A stretch of 64,000 nucleotides of DNA from Carnobacterium jeotgali MS3 (lineage in GTDB: Bacteria; Bacillota; Bacilli; Lactobacillales; Carnobacteriaceae): positions 1 to 64,000 of the forward strand of contig NZ_JQNF01000003.1 in the NCBI RefSeq assembly GCF_000745125.1. The letters run 5' to 3'. Numbering within the stretch: the stretch's first letter is position 1; the number at the start of each line of letters is the position of its first letter. The notes under the pieces were generated by a model. That model was not told the origin of the DNA, searched no databases, and saw only the letters and a program-made list of their open reading frames with translations. Position numbers and translations under genes: made by a program. Of this stretch, positions 20,189 to 30,608 are shown in pieces.

Positions 20189-20728
20189 TTATAATTCTTC
20201 AACAATAATATTGTGATTCGTGAATACACAGATATCAGCAGCGGTATTCAAACTTTCTTCTGCAATTTGAGCAGCTGTTAAACCTTTGCCAAGTTTTTTT
20301 AAAGCTCTGCCAGCCGCAAGTGCAAAGTTACCACCTGAACCGATAGCCAATATTCCGTCATCAGGCTGGATTACTTCTCCACCACCAGAGACCATTAACA
20401 TTTCTTCTTTATTCATAACGATGAGCAAAGCTTCCAACTTTTGCATTGCACGGTCTGAACGCCATTCTTGAGCTAATTCGACAGCTGCACGCGTTAGGTT
20501 ACCTTTGTATTCATGTAATTTAGCTTCAAATTTTTCTTCTAAAGTAAACGCGTCAGCGACACTTCCGGCAAACCCAACGAGCACTTCATCATTATAAATG
20601 CGGCGTACTTTTCGAGCAGTACCTTTCATGATCACTTGTTCACCCATTGTTACTTGACCATCTCCAGCCATTGCACATTTGCCATCGTGCTGAATAGCAA
20701 AAATAGTCGTTGCATGAAATTCTGTCAT
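20189..20728 (-). CDS. hslV: ATP-dependent HslUV protease, peptidase subunit
   Basis: HslV (ClpQ/CodW) forms the proteolytic double ring of the HslUV complex. The 179-aa protein begins [16 protein letters not shown] and keeps the AGDGQVTMG motif. The TTIF threonine aligns with the catalytic Thr1 of E. coli HslV, but a five-residue N-terminal extension is present as in Bacillus CodW, which acts as an N-terminal serine protease. Here the residue after Met1 is Thr, so which threonine acts after processing is open. AGGAGG precedes the ATG. Confidence 0.96.
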   Translation of the reverse strand: MTEFHATTIFAIQHDGKCAMAGDGQVTMGEQVIMKGTARKVRRIYNDEVLVGFAGSVADAFTLEEKFEAKLHEYKGNLTRAAVELAQEWRSDRAMQKLEALLIVMNKEEMLMVSGGGEVIQPDDGILAIGSGGNFALAAGRALKKLGKGLTAAQIAEESLNTAADICVFTNHNIIVEEL

Positions 20729-20758
20729 TGTTTTTTCCTCCAGTCAATTATCCAATTG

Positions 20759-21658
20759 TTAAGCTCTTGGATGAAATTGGCGATAATTTTTTTGAAGACG
20801 TTCTTTGGTTACGTGAGCATAGATTTGAGTCGAAGATAAACTGGCATGGCCTAATAATTCTTGGACCGTTCGCATATCTGCACCATTGTTTAATAAATGT
20901 GTCGCAAATGAATGACGCAACATATGCGGATGAATATCAGAGGTTAAACTGCTTTTTTTTATAACTTGATTTAAGACATATTCGATTCCAGTCGAAGTAA
21001 TTGGATCCCCGTGATGGTTCACAAATAATAAGTCGTGACTCTTTTTGTATTTTGCCATCAATGGCGTGCGACTCTTCTCCATGTAATCGCGCATAGCTAC
21101 GGCAGCATAATGACCAAAAGGAACATACCGTTCTTTATTGCCTTTTCCGTGAATCAATAAGACACTTAAATCGAAATCGATGTCTTTTAACTGAATACCG
21201 CTACATTCGCTTACACGAATACCGGTTCCATAAAGAATTTCTAAAATCGCTTCATTCCTAAAATCTAGCGGTTTTTCACCCTTTACAGCTTCAAAAAGAG
21301 CATCCATTTCTTTTTCATAAAAAAACTTAGGCAAGCGAAGCGTTTTCTTTTTCAAATGAATATAAGAAAACGGATTGTCTTCAACTAGTTGGTTTTTCAA
21401 TAGAAATTGATAAAATGCTCGCATACTTGAAATTTTTCTTGAAATGCTATTTCGACTTAATCCTTGTTCATTTAATTCACCTAAATAGATGCGCACATCT
21501 TGCAGTGTTACATTACTAAAATTCGTATCACCCGTTTGATTTAAAAAGCTTTCAAAATGAGTGATATCTTCTTCATAAGCTTTCTTAGTCAGCTCAGAAT
21601 AATGTCTTTCGGTAATCAAATACTGCAAAAAGATCGTTTTAGCTGTTTGATCCACCAA
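20759..21658 (-). CDS. xerC: Tyrosine recombinase XerC (CodV-like)
   Basis: XerC resolves chromosome dimers at dif together with XerD or a relative. The catalytic residues are visible: R in GTGIRVSE, K in GKGNKERYV, the HMLRHSFATHLL box, H in LLGHASL and the nucleophile Y in STQIYAHV. The N-terminal SAM-like domain covers about residues 1-105. The GTG at 21673 lies inside the GGAGGG site, so TTG 21658 or GTG 21655 is the likely start; 21658 gives 299 aa. It heads the operon leading to hslV, hslU and codY. Confidence 0.93.
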   Translation of the reverse strand: MVDQTAKTIFLQYLITERHYSELTKKAYEEDITHFESFLNQTGDTNFSNVTLQDVRIYLGELNEQGLSRNSISRKISSMRAFYQFLLKNQLVEDNPFSYIHLKKKTLRLPKFFYEKEMDALFEAVKGEKPLDFRNEAILEILYGTGIRVSECSGIQLKDIDFDLSVLLIHGKGNKERYVPFGHYAAVAMRDYMEKSRTPLMAKYKKSHDLLFVNHHGDPITSTGIEYVLNQVIKKSSLTSDIHPHMLRHSFATHLLNNGADMRTVQELLGHASLSSTQIYAHVTKERLQKNYRQFHPRA

Positions 21659-21820
21659 AAAGCATCCCTCCACTCTTACAACAAAGCTACTTTATCATAC
21701 AAAATTTTAGATTACAATCGATTAAGATCTAAATTAATTGAATTTTAAAACAATTTAGTTATTTTCAAACAAATGTTATTGAATACCCAACAATACGAGT
21801 GTTCCTAGTGACTCCAAAAT

Positions 21821-21871
21821 AAAAAAACTAGCTAAGTAAGAGGATTACCCCTTAAACTTCACTAGTTTTTC
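21821..21871 (-). terminator. topA terminator
   Basis: AAAAACTAG and CTAGTTTTTTT arms with a long loop are followed by T residues on the minus strand, about 20 bp after the topA stop. The loop is large, so confidence is moderate. Confidence 0.6.
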
Positions 21872-21889
21872 GATCAAGTTTAGTTCAAC

Positions 21890-23968
21890 TTATTTTTGGA
21901 CTTCTTCTTTGTAATCGCAATGGCTACACACGACTTGTTTGCTGCCTTTTGCTTTTTTCTCTACTAAATAATGATCACATTTCGGACAATTGCGTCCTAC
22001 AGGTTTATCCCATGAAACAAATTCGCAAGTTGGGTAACGATCACAACCATAGAATAGACGGTTTTTCTTTGATTTTCGTTCAATAACATGGCCTTCACCA
22101 CATACTGGGCAAGTTACACCTATTTCTTTCACGATTGGTTTTGTATTTCGGCAATCTGGGAAATTACTACACGCATAGAACTTTCCATAACGGCCCAATT
22201 TGATCACCATAGGATGACCGCAAAGTTCACAATCAAATCCAGCAGGTTCATCTTTGATTTGAATTTTTTCCATATTTTCTTCAGCTTTTTCGACTTCAAT
22301 CGCAAATGGCTTATAGAATTGATCAATAACTTTTTCCCATTCTTTGTTGCCTTCTTCAACTTCATCTAAATCCTTTTCCATATCTGCTGTAAAGTGGACA
22401 TCCACGATATGAGGGAAGAATTCATTGATTAGTCCATTGACGATACCACCTAATTCAGTCACTTCAAAACGTTTGTTTTGTAGTTTAACGTAATACCGCC
22501 GTTGAATAGTTTCTAAAGTGGGTGCATAAGTGGAAGGACGACCTACACCATTTTCTTCCAATACGCGAATCAATGTCGATTCTGAAAAACGAGCAGGTGG
22601 CTGCGTGAAATGTTGTTTAGGTTCAATATCAATAGATTTAACATTGTCGCCTTTTTCCATAACAGGCAAAATATTTTCTTTGTCTTCTTTACCTTCATCA
22701 TTTCCTTCGATATATACTTTTTGATAACCAGGGAATTTGATGGTAGATCCATTTGCTCTAAAATAAATATCCTTTTGAGCAATATCAACTTTTATCGTGT
22801 CGAATACGGCAGGTGTCATTTGGCTAGCTACCAACCTTGACCAGATAAGATTATATAATTTGTATTGATCTTTTGTCAGATACTTTTCTATTTCTTTTGG
22901 TGTCCGCAACACACTCGATGGGCGAATACCTTCATGTGCATCTTGGTCGCCTTCCGCTTTTTTACCTGTCCGCGGTTTAGAAGCAGCATAGTCTGCTCCA
23001 AACTCCTTAATGATGTATTCAGCTACTTCATTTTTAGCAGAAAGAGCGATTCGAGTAGAATCGGTCCTCATATAAGTGATCAAACCAACAGTGCCACCTC
23101 GACCTAATGAGATGCCTTCATAAAGTTGTTGAGCAACCATCATCGTTTTACGGGTTCTGAAATTTAATTTTCTGGCAGCTTCTTGTTGTAAACTACTTGT
23201 CTTAAATGGCAGCGCTGGGTTTCTAATTCTTTCTTTTTTCGTAACAGACATCACTTCAAATTGGTCGCCATCCAATTCTTTGATAATTTTTTGGACATCT
23301 TCTGCAGTACCCAAAGCTTTTTTCTTTCCTTTTATGCCGTAAAAATTTGCTTTGAATTTCTTTTTGTCTTTTTTGAAATTGGCTCCGATTGACCAATATT
23401 CTTCAGGTTTGAATTGATTGATTTCTTCTTCTCGTTCACAGATCAATTTTAACGCAACCGATTGGACTCTTCCGGCACTTAATCCTTTTTTAACTTTCTT
23501 CCATAAAATAGGACTGATAGTGTACCCTACAAGTCGATCCAATATTCTTCGAGCTTGTTGTGAATTCACTAAATCCATATCAATAGAACGCGGTTCTTTA
23601 AATGCGTTTTTAACTGCTTCTTTAGTAATTTCATTAAATACAACACGATTTTTGTCTGTTACATCCAATCCTAATAAAAAACTCAAATGCCAAGCAATAG
23701 CTTCCCCTTCTCTATCCGGGTCAGCTGCGAGAAAAACTTTTTCAGCTTTTTTTGCATATTTTTTTAATTCCTTGATTAAAGGACCTTTACCTCTAATAGA
23801 AATGTACTCAGGTTGGTAATTATTTTCCACGTCAACGGCCATACGACTCTTTGGAAGATCGCGAATATGTCCGAGACTAGCCACCACTTTATAATTTCGA
23901 CCTAAATATTTTTCAATTGTTTTTGCTTTAGCAGGTGATTCAACAATCACCAGGTATTTATATGCCAA
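21890..23968 (-). CDS. topA: DNA topoisomerase I
   Basis: TopA relaxes negative supercoils by a type IA mechanism. The TOPRIM domain starts at once ([19 protein letters not shown], with the catalytic E10; [13 protein letters not shown] carries the metal acidic residues). The active-site tyrosine is in YMRTDSTR near residue 305. The C-terminus has three four-cysteine zinc ribbons, beginning [18 protein letters not shown] and CPKCDHYLV. At 692 aa it has the typical Gram-positive length. It starts at TTG, 7 bases after GAGAGGAG. dprA lies upstream on the same strand but ends in its own terminator. Confidence 0.97.
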   Translation of the reverse strand: MAYKYLVIVESPAKAKTIEKYLGRNYKVVASLGHIRDLPKSRMAVDVENNYQPEYISIRGKGPLIKELKKYAKKAEKVFLAADPDREGEAIAWHLSFLLGLDVTDKNRVVFNEITKEAVKNAFKEPRSIDMDLVNSQQARRILDRLVGYTISPILWKKVKKGLSAGRVQSVALKLICEREEEINQFKPEEYWSIGANFKKDKKKFKANFYGIKGKKKALGTAEDVQKIIKELDGDQFEVMSVTKKERIRNPALPFKTSSLQQEAARKLNFRTRKTMMVAQQLYEGISLGRGGTVGLITYMRTDSTRIALSAKNEVAEYIIKEFGADYAASKPRTGKKAEGDQDAHEGIRPSSVLRTPKEIEKYLTKDQYKLYNLIWSRLVASQMTPAVFDTIKVDIAQKDIYFRANGSTIKFPGYQKVYIEGNDEGKEDKENILPVMEKGDNVKSIDIEPKQHFTQPPARFSESTLIRVLEENGVGRPSTYAPTLETIQRRYYVKLQNKRFEVTELGGIVNGLINEFFPHIVDVHFTADMEKDLDEVEEGNKEWEKVIDQFYKPFAIEVEKAEENMEKIQIKDEPAGFDCELCGHPMVIKLGRYGKFYACSNFPDCRNTKPIVKEIGVTCPVCGEGHVIERKSKKNRLFYGCDRYPTCEFVSWDKPVGRNCPKCDHYLVEKKAKGSKQVVCSHCDYKEEVQK

Positions 23969-24187
23969 TGAAATGCTCCTCTCAAATGAGCGTATTTTTT
24001 ACTAGTTCAATCATTTTCTAATCGGTAATAGAAATCGTTTATCATCTTATGCCATCTTTAGGTACTTTGTCAACTACCCTTATTTACTTTTCGTTTAAAA
24101 AACACCATATAATAGAAGGAAAACAACAGAAATTCCCCTTGAAACCCTTTACTTTTCCGTCCTTAAGCCATTTATATTTACACTACG

Positions 24188-24229
24188 AAAAAAACTTCAA
24201 AAAAACAGTTTAACTGTTTTTTTGAAGTT
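24188..24229 (-). terminator. dprA terminator
   Basis: CTTCAAAAAAACAG and CTGTTTTTTTGAAG form a perfect 14-bp stem with a short loop. A T run follows on the minus strand, just after dprA stops. Confidence 0.85.
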
Positions 24230-24245
24230 GATTTTTCCAAGTCTT

Positions 24246-25115
24246 TTACTTGGTGAACTCTTCTAAAATATGATCAGCCGTCAAGACACATTTTGCTCCA
24301 TGTAAAATTAAATCATTCGTCCCTTCTGAATAAGGGTTCGTAATGTTTCCAGGTACGGCAAAAACCTCGCGTCCTTCTTGAAGTGCTATGTTTGCCGTAA
24401 TTAAACTGCCACTACGATACTTAGCTTCAATGACTAGTGTACCTAACGAAAGGCCAGCAATTATGCGATTCCGCATAGGAAAATGTTGTTTTAAAGGCTT
24501 CGTTCCTAATGGATATTCTGAGATAAGCAAGTGATTCTTAGCAATTTCCTTTTGTAATTTCTCGTTTTCAAAAGGATAAAACTGATCTAGCCCCGTCCCA
24601 ATAATAGCAATTGTCCGACCGCCTAGTTCAATTGTCTTTTCATGAACTAGACGGTCGATTCCTTTGGCTAAACCACTTACAGTAGTAATACCGTTAGTAA
24701 TCAATTCTGGCAACAAAATAGTTAAAGCTTTTTCGCCATAGGAACTCGTTAAACGCGACCCTACAATAGCTAATAATTTTTGATTCAGCAAAGTAAGATC
24801 GCCTTGATAAAACAATAGAGCCGGCGGATTGTAAATGTGCTTTAAATATTCTGGATAGCTTTGATCTAAAATGGAGACCCATTTGATGTGTCTCTTCTTG
24901 TACTCATTCAAAGCTACTGCTCGATCAACAGCCGCATAACTATCCATAAACAATCTAGTATTTGCAGCATTTAATTGAGCACAAAATGCTAACTCATATG
25001 CAGATAAATGAGGGCTATCCATCAAAGATGAAAGCATCCGGATACGGCTTGTAGCACCGATTCCTTTGCATAAAGTTAAGTGAAATAAGGTCTGGTCAAG
25101 ACTGGTCGATTGCAT
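24246..25115 (-). CDS. dprA: DNA processing protein DprA (Smf)
   Basis: DprA loads RecA onto incoming single-stranded DNA in natural transformation. The Rossmann-fold core is complete: LAIVGSRLTSSYG, TVSGLAKGIDRLVHE, TIAIIGTGLDQFYP, FPMRNRIIAGLS and GSLITANIALQEGREVFAVPG. The start at ATG 25115 has GGAG 8 bases upstream; the ATG at 25139 overlaps that site's upstream region. That gives 289 aa. The usual winged-helix tail is short or absent. Competence cannot be inferred from this gene alone, as dprA is widely kept in non-competent species. Confidence 0.94.
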   Translation of the reverse strand: MQSTSLDQTLFHLTLCKGIGATSRIRMLSSLMDSPHLSAYELAFCAQLNAANTRLFMDSYAAVDRAVALNEYKKRHIKWVSILDQSYPEYLKHIYNPPALLFYQGDLTLLNQKLLAIVGSRLTSSYGEKALTILLPELITNGITTVSGLAKGIDRLVHEKTIELGGRTIAIIGTGLDQFYPFENEKLQKEIAKNHLLISEYPLGTKPLKQHFPMRNRIIAGLSLGTLVIEAKYRSGSLITANIALQEGREVFAVPGNITNPYSEGTNDLILHGAKCVLTADHILEEFTK

Positions 25116-25195
25116 CTTACACGCTCCTCTTATTGTCATTGTAATATCAGTTGTGATGCTAAAACTAACTTACGCAAATAAACGAAGAACACACT

Positions 25196-25233
25196 AAAAA
25201 ACTCTAGAAAAATCAATTTCTAGAGTTTTTTTA
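25196..25233 (-). terminator. recJ-apt terminator
   Basis: AAACTCTAGAAA and TTTCTAGAGTTT form a perfect 12-bp stem with a six-base loop and T run on the minus strand, downstream of apt. Confidence 0.85.
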
Positions 25234-25260
25234 TTTCGATGTGACAGACAAAGAAGCTTA

Positions 25261-25773
25261 TTAGTACTCCATTAAAGCTAAGATGTCATAACCTTTGATT
25301 TTGTCACGTCCATTTAAATCTTTTAATTCAACTAGAAAAGCCGTACCAACAACTTCTCCACCTAATTTTTCAATTAATTCAATCGTTGCAGCAATCGTGC
25401 CACCTGTTGCCAATAAGTCATCACAAACAAGAACTTTTTGCCCAGGTTTAATAGCATCTTGATGGATCTGTAACGTATCTTTTCCATATTCTAAACCATA
25501 CGTTACTTCGATTGTTTCGCGAGGCAATTTGCCTTTTTTACGTGCTGGTGCAAATCCAATACCCATTTCATAAGCTACAGGACATCCTACAATAAATCCA
25601 CGTGCTTCAGGTCCAACAATCATTTCCACGCCTTTATCTTTTGCATATTTTACAATTTCATTTGTGGCAAAGCGGTAAGCTTCTCCATCAGCCATTAAAG
25701 GTGAAATGTCACGAAAGACGATGCCTTTTTCCGGGAAATCTGGGACATCAGCAATATATTTTTTTAAATCCAT
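25261..25773 (-). CDS. apt: Adenine phosphoribosyltransferase
   Basis: Apt salvages adenine with PRPP to make AMP. The PRPP-binding signature [13 protein letters not shown] is intact, as are [12 protein letters not shown] and the flexible loop [12 protein letters not shown]. The ATG at 25773 ([14 protein letters not shown]) is chosen because GGAGG precedes it; the frame is open for a further 57 bases upstream without a better start. The protein is 170 aa. It follows recJ by 23 bp, the usual recJ-apt pair in Firmicutes, so it shares the transcript that carries the intron. Confidence 0.97.
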   Translation of the reverse strand: MDLKKYIADVPDFPEKGIVFRDISPLMADGEAYRFATNEIVKYAKDKGVEMIVGPEARGFIVGCPVAYEMGIGFAPARKKGKLPRETIEVTYGLEYGKDTLQIHQDAIKPGQKVLVCDDLLATGGTIAATIELIEKLGGEVVGTAFLVELKDLNGRDKIKGYDILALMEY

Positions 25774-25796
25774 TGAAACTTTTCCTCCATTCAATT

Positions 25797-28700
25797 TTAA
25801 AGGGTTGCATTTGCTTGTTGTTTCATCCAACTTTCCAACTCAGAAAAGTGACTGTAAACAAAAAAGTTTTCTGATTCAATTTGTTTTAGTCGTTTTTTAT
25901 AAGTTGTTGTTTGTTCTAACTCTTTTTTCTGAACATCTTTAACGACATTCATAACGCCATCTGTTATTGTAACAAATCCTATCTCTAAAAACACTGAAAT
26001 AATAAAAATTAAGTTATTTTCTTTTATTTTCAAATGTGTTGCTAATAAAGTTAGTTTATTTCGAACATCAATATCAACATGTGTAGCTATATATTTAAAA
26101 ACCTGTCCGAATTGATTTCGATTAGGGATTCCGTTTAAATACAACTCTTCACGGCTATAAAAACAAGCAATAATTTTTTCCGGATGATTTGCAATTAGTA
26201 ATTCTTTGACCCATTCACTATCAGAAGGGCAGTCCACAAAAATTAATTGAGTGGTTTTCATCTCAAACTGATCAATTGCTGCTCCGTCCGTCAAATGATG
26301 ACTAAAGCTAGTATCTGGTAAAAGATGACCATATTTTTCAAAATTTAGTTGATCAAAAAAGATGAAATCAGCTTGTTCTGTATTGCATAATGCTGCAGGA
26401 ATTTGCGTGCTTCTTGAATCGAAAACTTGCACACCTTCAATAGCTAAATCTTCTAACATCAACTGTGTTTTGCGTGACCCATTCCATTCATTTATGGCTA
26501 GCTTTCCAACAACAGAAACATCTGAATATAAGCCTATTTCATCCGCAACAGAACCAAATTGAAAGCCAATAACATCTAGAAAAGTATTATCTTCAACAAG
26601 TTTCATTTTTAAATGAGCTTGATCGCCACCAATACGGCGCACATCCTGCGACTCTACATTTTTGAAGAGAAATAGAGGTTTAAGATTATCTGTTCCAAAA
26701 GGAGCCAATCGATTTAGTTCTTCAACAACTTCTACCGTAGCTTCTTGAATCTTCAGTTGACCATCTACTTGTATTTCTTCACCTAATTCTTCTGAAAGCC
26801 CTGTTTCAGCAGCATAGTGATTTAGGTTATCTTGAATCAGCGCAATATTTTCTATAGGAACAGTTAATCCAGCAGCCATATGGTGTCCACCAAAAGTAGT
26901 GGTCAGTTGACGGACACTATCCAAGGCGTTATACAAATGAAAGGCTGCTATACTTCTGCCAGACCCTTTTGCTAGACCTTTAGCGTTATCAATAGTCATA
27001 ACAAGAGTTGGTTTGCCAGTTTTGCCCACGATTTTACTCGCAACAATTCCTAACACACCCTCATGCCAACCTTCTTTTGCTAAAACGTATACGTCAGAAG
27101 CTGTAGGCAATTTTTCAATCATCTCAAAAGCTTCATTGGTTATTGTAGAAACATATGCTTGCCGCTCAGTGTTTTTTTCTTGTACCAATTGTGCTAAAGC
27201 AAGGGCTGTTTCATCATCAAAGGTCGTCAATAATTCCACAGCAGGAGCTGCATCGCCTAAACGTCCTACTGCGTTCAAACGCGGTGCTATGATAAAGCCA
27301 ATAGTTTCTTCATCAATTTCTTCTCGTTTGATTTTTGCTGATTTGAATAAGGCTGTTAACCCCATCCGTTGAGTATTTTTTAAAACCAATAACCCTTGCT
27401 TTACTAGAGCTCTATTTTCATTGGTTAATAAAACGAGGTCGGCTATCGTACCTAATGCGACCAAGTCCAATAACTCAATCGGTATTTCGCCTAATAAAGC
27501 CGTTGCTAGTTTGAAGGCTACGCCAACACCCGCTAGTTCTCCAAAAGGATAAGAACCTTTTGGATGCCTTGGATGGATCACTGCATAGGCATCAGGCAAT
27601 GTGTCTGGCAACTCATGGTGATCTGTAATGATAACATCTATTCCTAAACTTTTTGCCCGGTCAATCGCAGTGTGTCCAGAAACACCGTTGTCGCACGTTA
27701 AAATAAGTTGCGTGCCTTGTTCAATTAAGCGTTCAAAAGCTGCTGTATTCGGTCCATATCCATCTGTAAAACGATTGGGAATGTAGTAGTTAACTTCTCC
27801 GCCTATCATTTCAATTGTTTCTTTTAAAACGGCCGTACTTGTGACACCATATAGTGATAGGTAATCTTTTGAAGCAATCGCCAGATTTTCCCCCACTCCA
27901 CACCGTGCGTGAGACTTTCACCTCACACGGCGTTCCATCGTTCTATAAATTGCTTCATAAAACGACTTGAGCCCCTCCCTCAACTGCTTGTTATCACAGC
28001 TTCATTGGTACTATGGCTCTACTTTCACTTAGGTAAATTAGCTTATTGTACTCTTACGAGATTTTCGTCTAAACTGTTTCATTTGTCGGTAAAAACATCC
28101 ACATCCTAAGTTTCATACGTTCCGATTAACTTATCTTGTTCTATAGATCCTTAGGTTTCTTCTATGGGCCGTTGCACTGGATCATCCCTGTAAGATGATA
28201 GGGTATTTCATAACGTCAGATTTTTACTCTACCACATGCAATAAGATTAGCTTTTGGCGCAATCTCAGTAGTGCATTTCTACACCATTTACGTATCGACT
28301 CGTACATTCGAAGATTCGTCAGCTCCTTTTAGGAACATTCTAACCATAGATCGTTTATAAGACCCCCAGCCTATCAAAAGCGAGATCCACCTCTGGATCT
28401 TTTTCGTATAAGAACTTGTCTTATTTACGGCTTTTTTCAGCTGACTTCACCGAGCTTTATACGATTAAATTTTCACCTATTTAAACGCATATCGGAGGAT
28501 TAGGGAAGCCGTTTCAAGTCGTTACTCTCTCATTCCAGCTTTCAATTAATCAGTTCTCCATGTTTTTAGTTTACTAACAACATGGGCACAAGCTTTTCAC
28601 TTATGAACGTATCGCACCTGCATCGTAATCGCCATAAATAGTGATTTGTTCCCCTTGCTCAACGGCTTCGGTAATCCGAGATACCGCACGCTCCATGTCA

Positions 28701-28897
28701 TGCATCAAGTAAGGATCATAAATCCATGTTTCATCGGGTTGGATAAACTGCTCGATTTTTTCTTTAGAATCAAGCCCTCTTTGTAAACATAATTCAATAA
28801 ATAAAGGAGATAAGCTTAAGGCTTTGCTTAAGTCCGTTACTTTTTCATGATCAACTATGGGTTCATTTAATTTCCATTTTGTACGTGATTTCAACAA
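25797..28897 (-). CDS. recJ: Single-stranded-DNA exonuclease RecJ, interrupted by a group II intron
   Basis: RecJ is the 5'-3' exonuclease of recombination and repair. The gene is in two exons: 28618-28897 and 25797-27850. Exon 1 ends after the first base of codon 94. Joined, they give 777 aa, close to the 786 aa of Bacillus subtilis RecJ. The junction recreates the DHH-family motif GDYDADG with D94 coded across the splice site. Exon 2 continues [17 protein letters not shown], then DNGVSG and IITDHHE (DHH), and the DHHA1-type GSGRSIAAF and FGGHHMAAG. The start is TTG 28897 or 28894 behind TAGGAG. Without splicing, translation stops within the intron and only the first 93 residues plus a few others are made. 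The spliced protein lacks nothing obvious. Confidence 0.93.
27851..28617 (-). mobile_element. ORF-less group II intron within recJ
   Basis: On the minus strand the element begins GTGCG at 28617, the group II 5' consensus. It ends ACCTATCACTAT at 27851, with the consensus AT 3' end. Domain V lies at about 27901-27936: CGCCGTGTGAGG, a GAAA tetraloop and CTCACGCACGG. Domain VI follows, with AATCT/AGATT stems and a candidate branch A at 27858, 7 bases from the 3' end. A candidate EBS1 TTGCAT (28241-28236) pairs with the six exon bases ATGCAG before the splice site, with one G-U. The length is 767 bp and no reverse transcriptase/maturase frame is present, so splicing probably needs a maturase from elsewhere or is self-driven. 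Class is not assigned. Confidence 0.88.
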
Positions 28898-29026
28898 ATT
28901 CTATCACTCCTAACTGTATCATTATATCAAAATTAGACCTGTAGTTATAGCTTTAATTCCTCTTACACTATTAGCCAAAATAAAAAATAGGTGATTGCTT
29001 ATCAAAACGGATAACTGTTTACACAC

Positions 29027-29068
29027 AAAAAAGACTGGAACAATTAGCGTTCCAATCTCTCTTTTTTC
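29027..29068 (-). terminator. DUF1836-degV operon terminator
   Basis: GACTGGAAC and GTTCCAATC arms with a seven-base loop and T run on the minus strand, 16 bp after the degV-like gene. Confidence 0.8.
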
Positions 29069-29083
29069 TGCTATAGACAATCA

Positions 29084-29950
29084 TTAATCTTCAATAATTT
29101 GAACGCCTATTCCAATCAATCCTGGACCCGTATGAACTCCTAAAGCTGGACTGACTTGATCTTCATAGATTTTAATAAAATTCGGCAATTTCTTTTTAAG
29201 TTCAACTCGAATATCATCTACTTGAACTTCAGCTGTTTTCCCACCAAAAGCAATCGCTAAATGGTATTTTTTTGCATTACCAGCAAACTCAGAAGCTAAA
29301 TTAATCGCTCTTTGAATACTCTTTTTATTGCCGCGCACTTTTGCAACCGTGTGGTAAATGCCATTCTCATTACAAGAAATAACGGGTTTTAAGTTTAAAA
29401 CATTCCCAAGGATAGAGGATACTAACCCAATACGACCACCTTTTTGTAAATACTCTAATGTCGGAACATGGAAAAAGATTTTAGATTTCTTAACGTCATC
29501 TAGTAATTTTTCTTTGATAACTTCCCATGCTAAACCTTTTTCAACATAATCAGTAGCTTTGATCGCTAAAAAGCCGCTACCGATACCAATGTTTTTAGTA
29601 TCTAACGTGAATACTTCTAAATCATCAACATTTTCAGCCATTAAACGCACCATATTATTCGTTCCGCTTAATCCACTTGAAATGGTGATGGCAATCACTT
29701 TTTCATAGCCTTCATTTTTAAATTCCTGTAACATTTCACTTATCACTTCACCACTTGGCAAAGATGTTTTAGGAATCTCTTGATCTAAACGATCATAAAC
29801 ATCTTGTGCATGGATATCTACTTTATCAGTATATTCTTTATCTGAATAGATGATTTTTAAAGGAATTACCTTAATGTTTGCTTTTTCAATTGTTTCTAGA
29901 GGAACGTCCGATCCCGAATCAACTAAAAACCCTATTTTTTGTGTGTTCAT
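29084..29950 (-). CDS. DegV family fatty-acid-binding protein
   Basis: DegV/FakB-type proteins bind a fatty acid in a two-domain fold; the FakB branch presents it to the FakA kinase for phosphorylation. The 288-aa sequence shows the family landmarks GFLVDSGSDVP, KTSLPSG with the expected contact residues, the ISSGLSGT loop, and the C-terminal HTGPGLIGIG. Nothing in the window encodes FakA, so partnership is inference. It follows the DUF1836 gene by 2 bases, so the two are almost surely coupled. The DUF1836 protein may regulate it. Confidence 0.9.
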   Translation of the reverse strand: MNTQKIGFLVDSGSDVPLETIEKANIKVIPLKIIYSDKEYTDKVDIHAQDVYDRLDQEIPKTSLPSGEVISEMLQEFKNEGYEKVIAITISSGLSGTNNMVRLMAENVDDLEVFTLDTKNIGIGSGFLAIKATDYVEKGLAWEVIKEKLLDDVKKSKIFFHVPTLEYLQKGGRIGLVSSILGNVLNLKPVISCNENGIYHTVAKVRGNKKSIQRAINLASEFAGNAKKYHLAIAFGGKTAEVQVDDIRVELKKKLPNFIKIYEDQVSPALGVHTGPGLIGIGVQIIED

Positions 29951-29952
29951 GT

Positions 29953-30546
29953 TTATTCCTCCAACTTTTTGATTTTAGTTCTTTTCTTTTCTTTTTCCTT
30001 GTCTTCCTTTTGTTGTTCTACTAGAGAGAGAACTTTTTCAGTCACAATTTTTGTAGCAACTGCTATGGTAGCCGTTCGAACGATAAAAGTTGACGTATCT
30101 GTATCATCTGGCAGCAAGGGTTTCCTATCTACTTGTTTTACATGAGAAGCAATAGCTCTTAAAGCATACTCTTGCTCCGTACAAAACAAGTCATAAGCCT
30201 CTCTAATGCCACTTATTGCAGCTTGATGCAGAATTCCCTCTCTTACTTCCGAAATAGTCATCACTTGTTTTAAAATTGAAATAGCAATCAAATATGCTAA
30301 ATGCCTCTTAGTGTATTTTTTCTTAACCGGAGGAGGAATCAATCCCAGCTTAACATAATTATTAATCATAGAAGAAGTGAGAATTTGTTTTTGATCATTT
30401 ACTTTAAAAATAGACAAATAGCGTTCAATCAAATTTAAGACTTGATCCATATACAGATCAAAATCAGGTAGTTCTTCCCATCTGGGGAAAGTATACTGGC
30501 TTATTTCATTAGACCAAATTAATAAATCTTCTTCAACTTTATGCAT
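29953..30546 (-). CDS. DUF1836 domain protein, probable MerR-like regulator
   Basis: The 197-aa protein contains the DUF1836 core (LTSSMINNYVKLGLI, KRHLAYLIAISILK) seen in regulators related to MerR, in which a helix-turn-helix precedes a helical segment. The region LTSSMINNYVKLGLIPPPVKK resembles the MerR 'YY.GL' DNA-binding helix. The C-terminus is a highly charged coil of Lys and Glu. AAAGGTG precedes the ATG. The gene lies directly before a degV gene. Its promoter has an 11-bp-arm palindrome over the -35, consistent with autoregulation (inference). Confidence 0.8.
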   Translation of the reverse strand: MHKVEEDLLIWSNEISQYTFPRWEELPDFDLYMDQVLNLIERYLSIFKVNDQKQILTSSMINNYVKLGLIPPPVKKKYTKRHLAYLIAISILKQVMTISEVREGILHQAAISGIREAYDLFCTEQEYALRAIASHVKQVDRKPLLPDDTDTSTFIVRTATIAVATKIVTEKVLSLVEQQKEDKEKEKKRTKIKKLEE

Positions 30547-30579
30547 ATGATCACCTTTTATTCCATTTCTATTAATAAT

Positions 30580-30608
30580 AGTTTAACACAATAGCAAGCA
30601 CTAGACAA
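30580..30608 (-). promoter_or_regulatory. Promoter of the DUF1836-degV operon
   Basis: On the minus strand TTGTCT (30603-30608) and TAAACT (30580-30585) are separated by 17 bp. The -35 overlaps the end of the palindrome at 30606-30630. Confidence 0.55.

Noticed and set aside
23418-23819. Plus-strand open frame of 133 codons
   Set aside because: It is antisense to topA and has no family resemblance.
27851-27896. ATG at 27896 as a true start for the second half of recJ
   Set aside because: The first 15 residues are read from intron domain VI. The family protein begins only after the splice junction, and the exon 1 frame supplies the missing N-terminus.
27909-28109. Plus-strand open frame of 66 codons in the recJ interruption
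   Set aside because: It runs antisense through group II intron domains V and III/IV and has no ribosome binding site or family resemblance.
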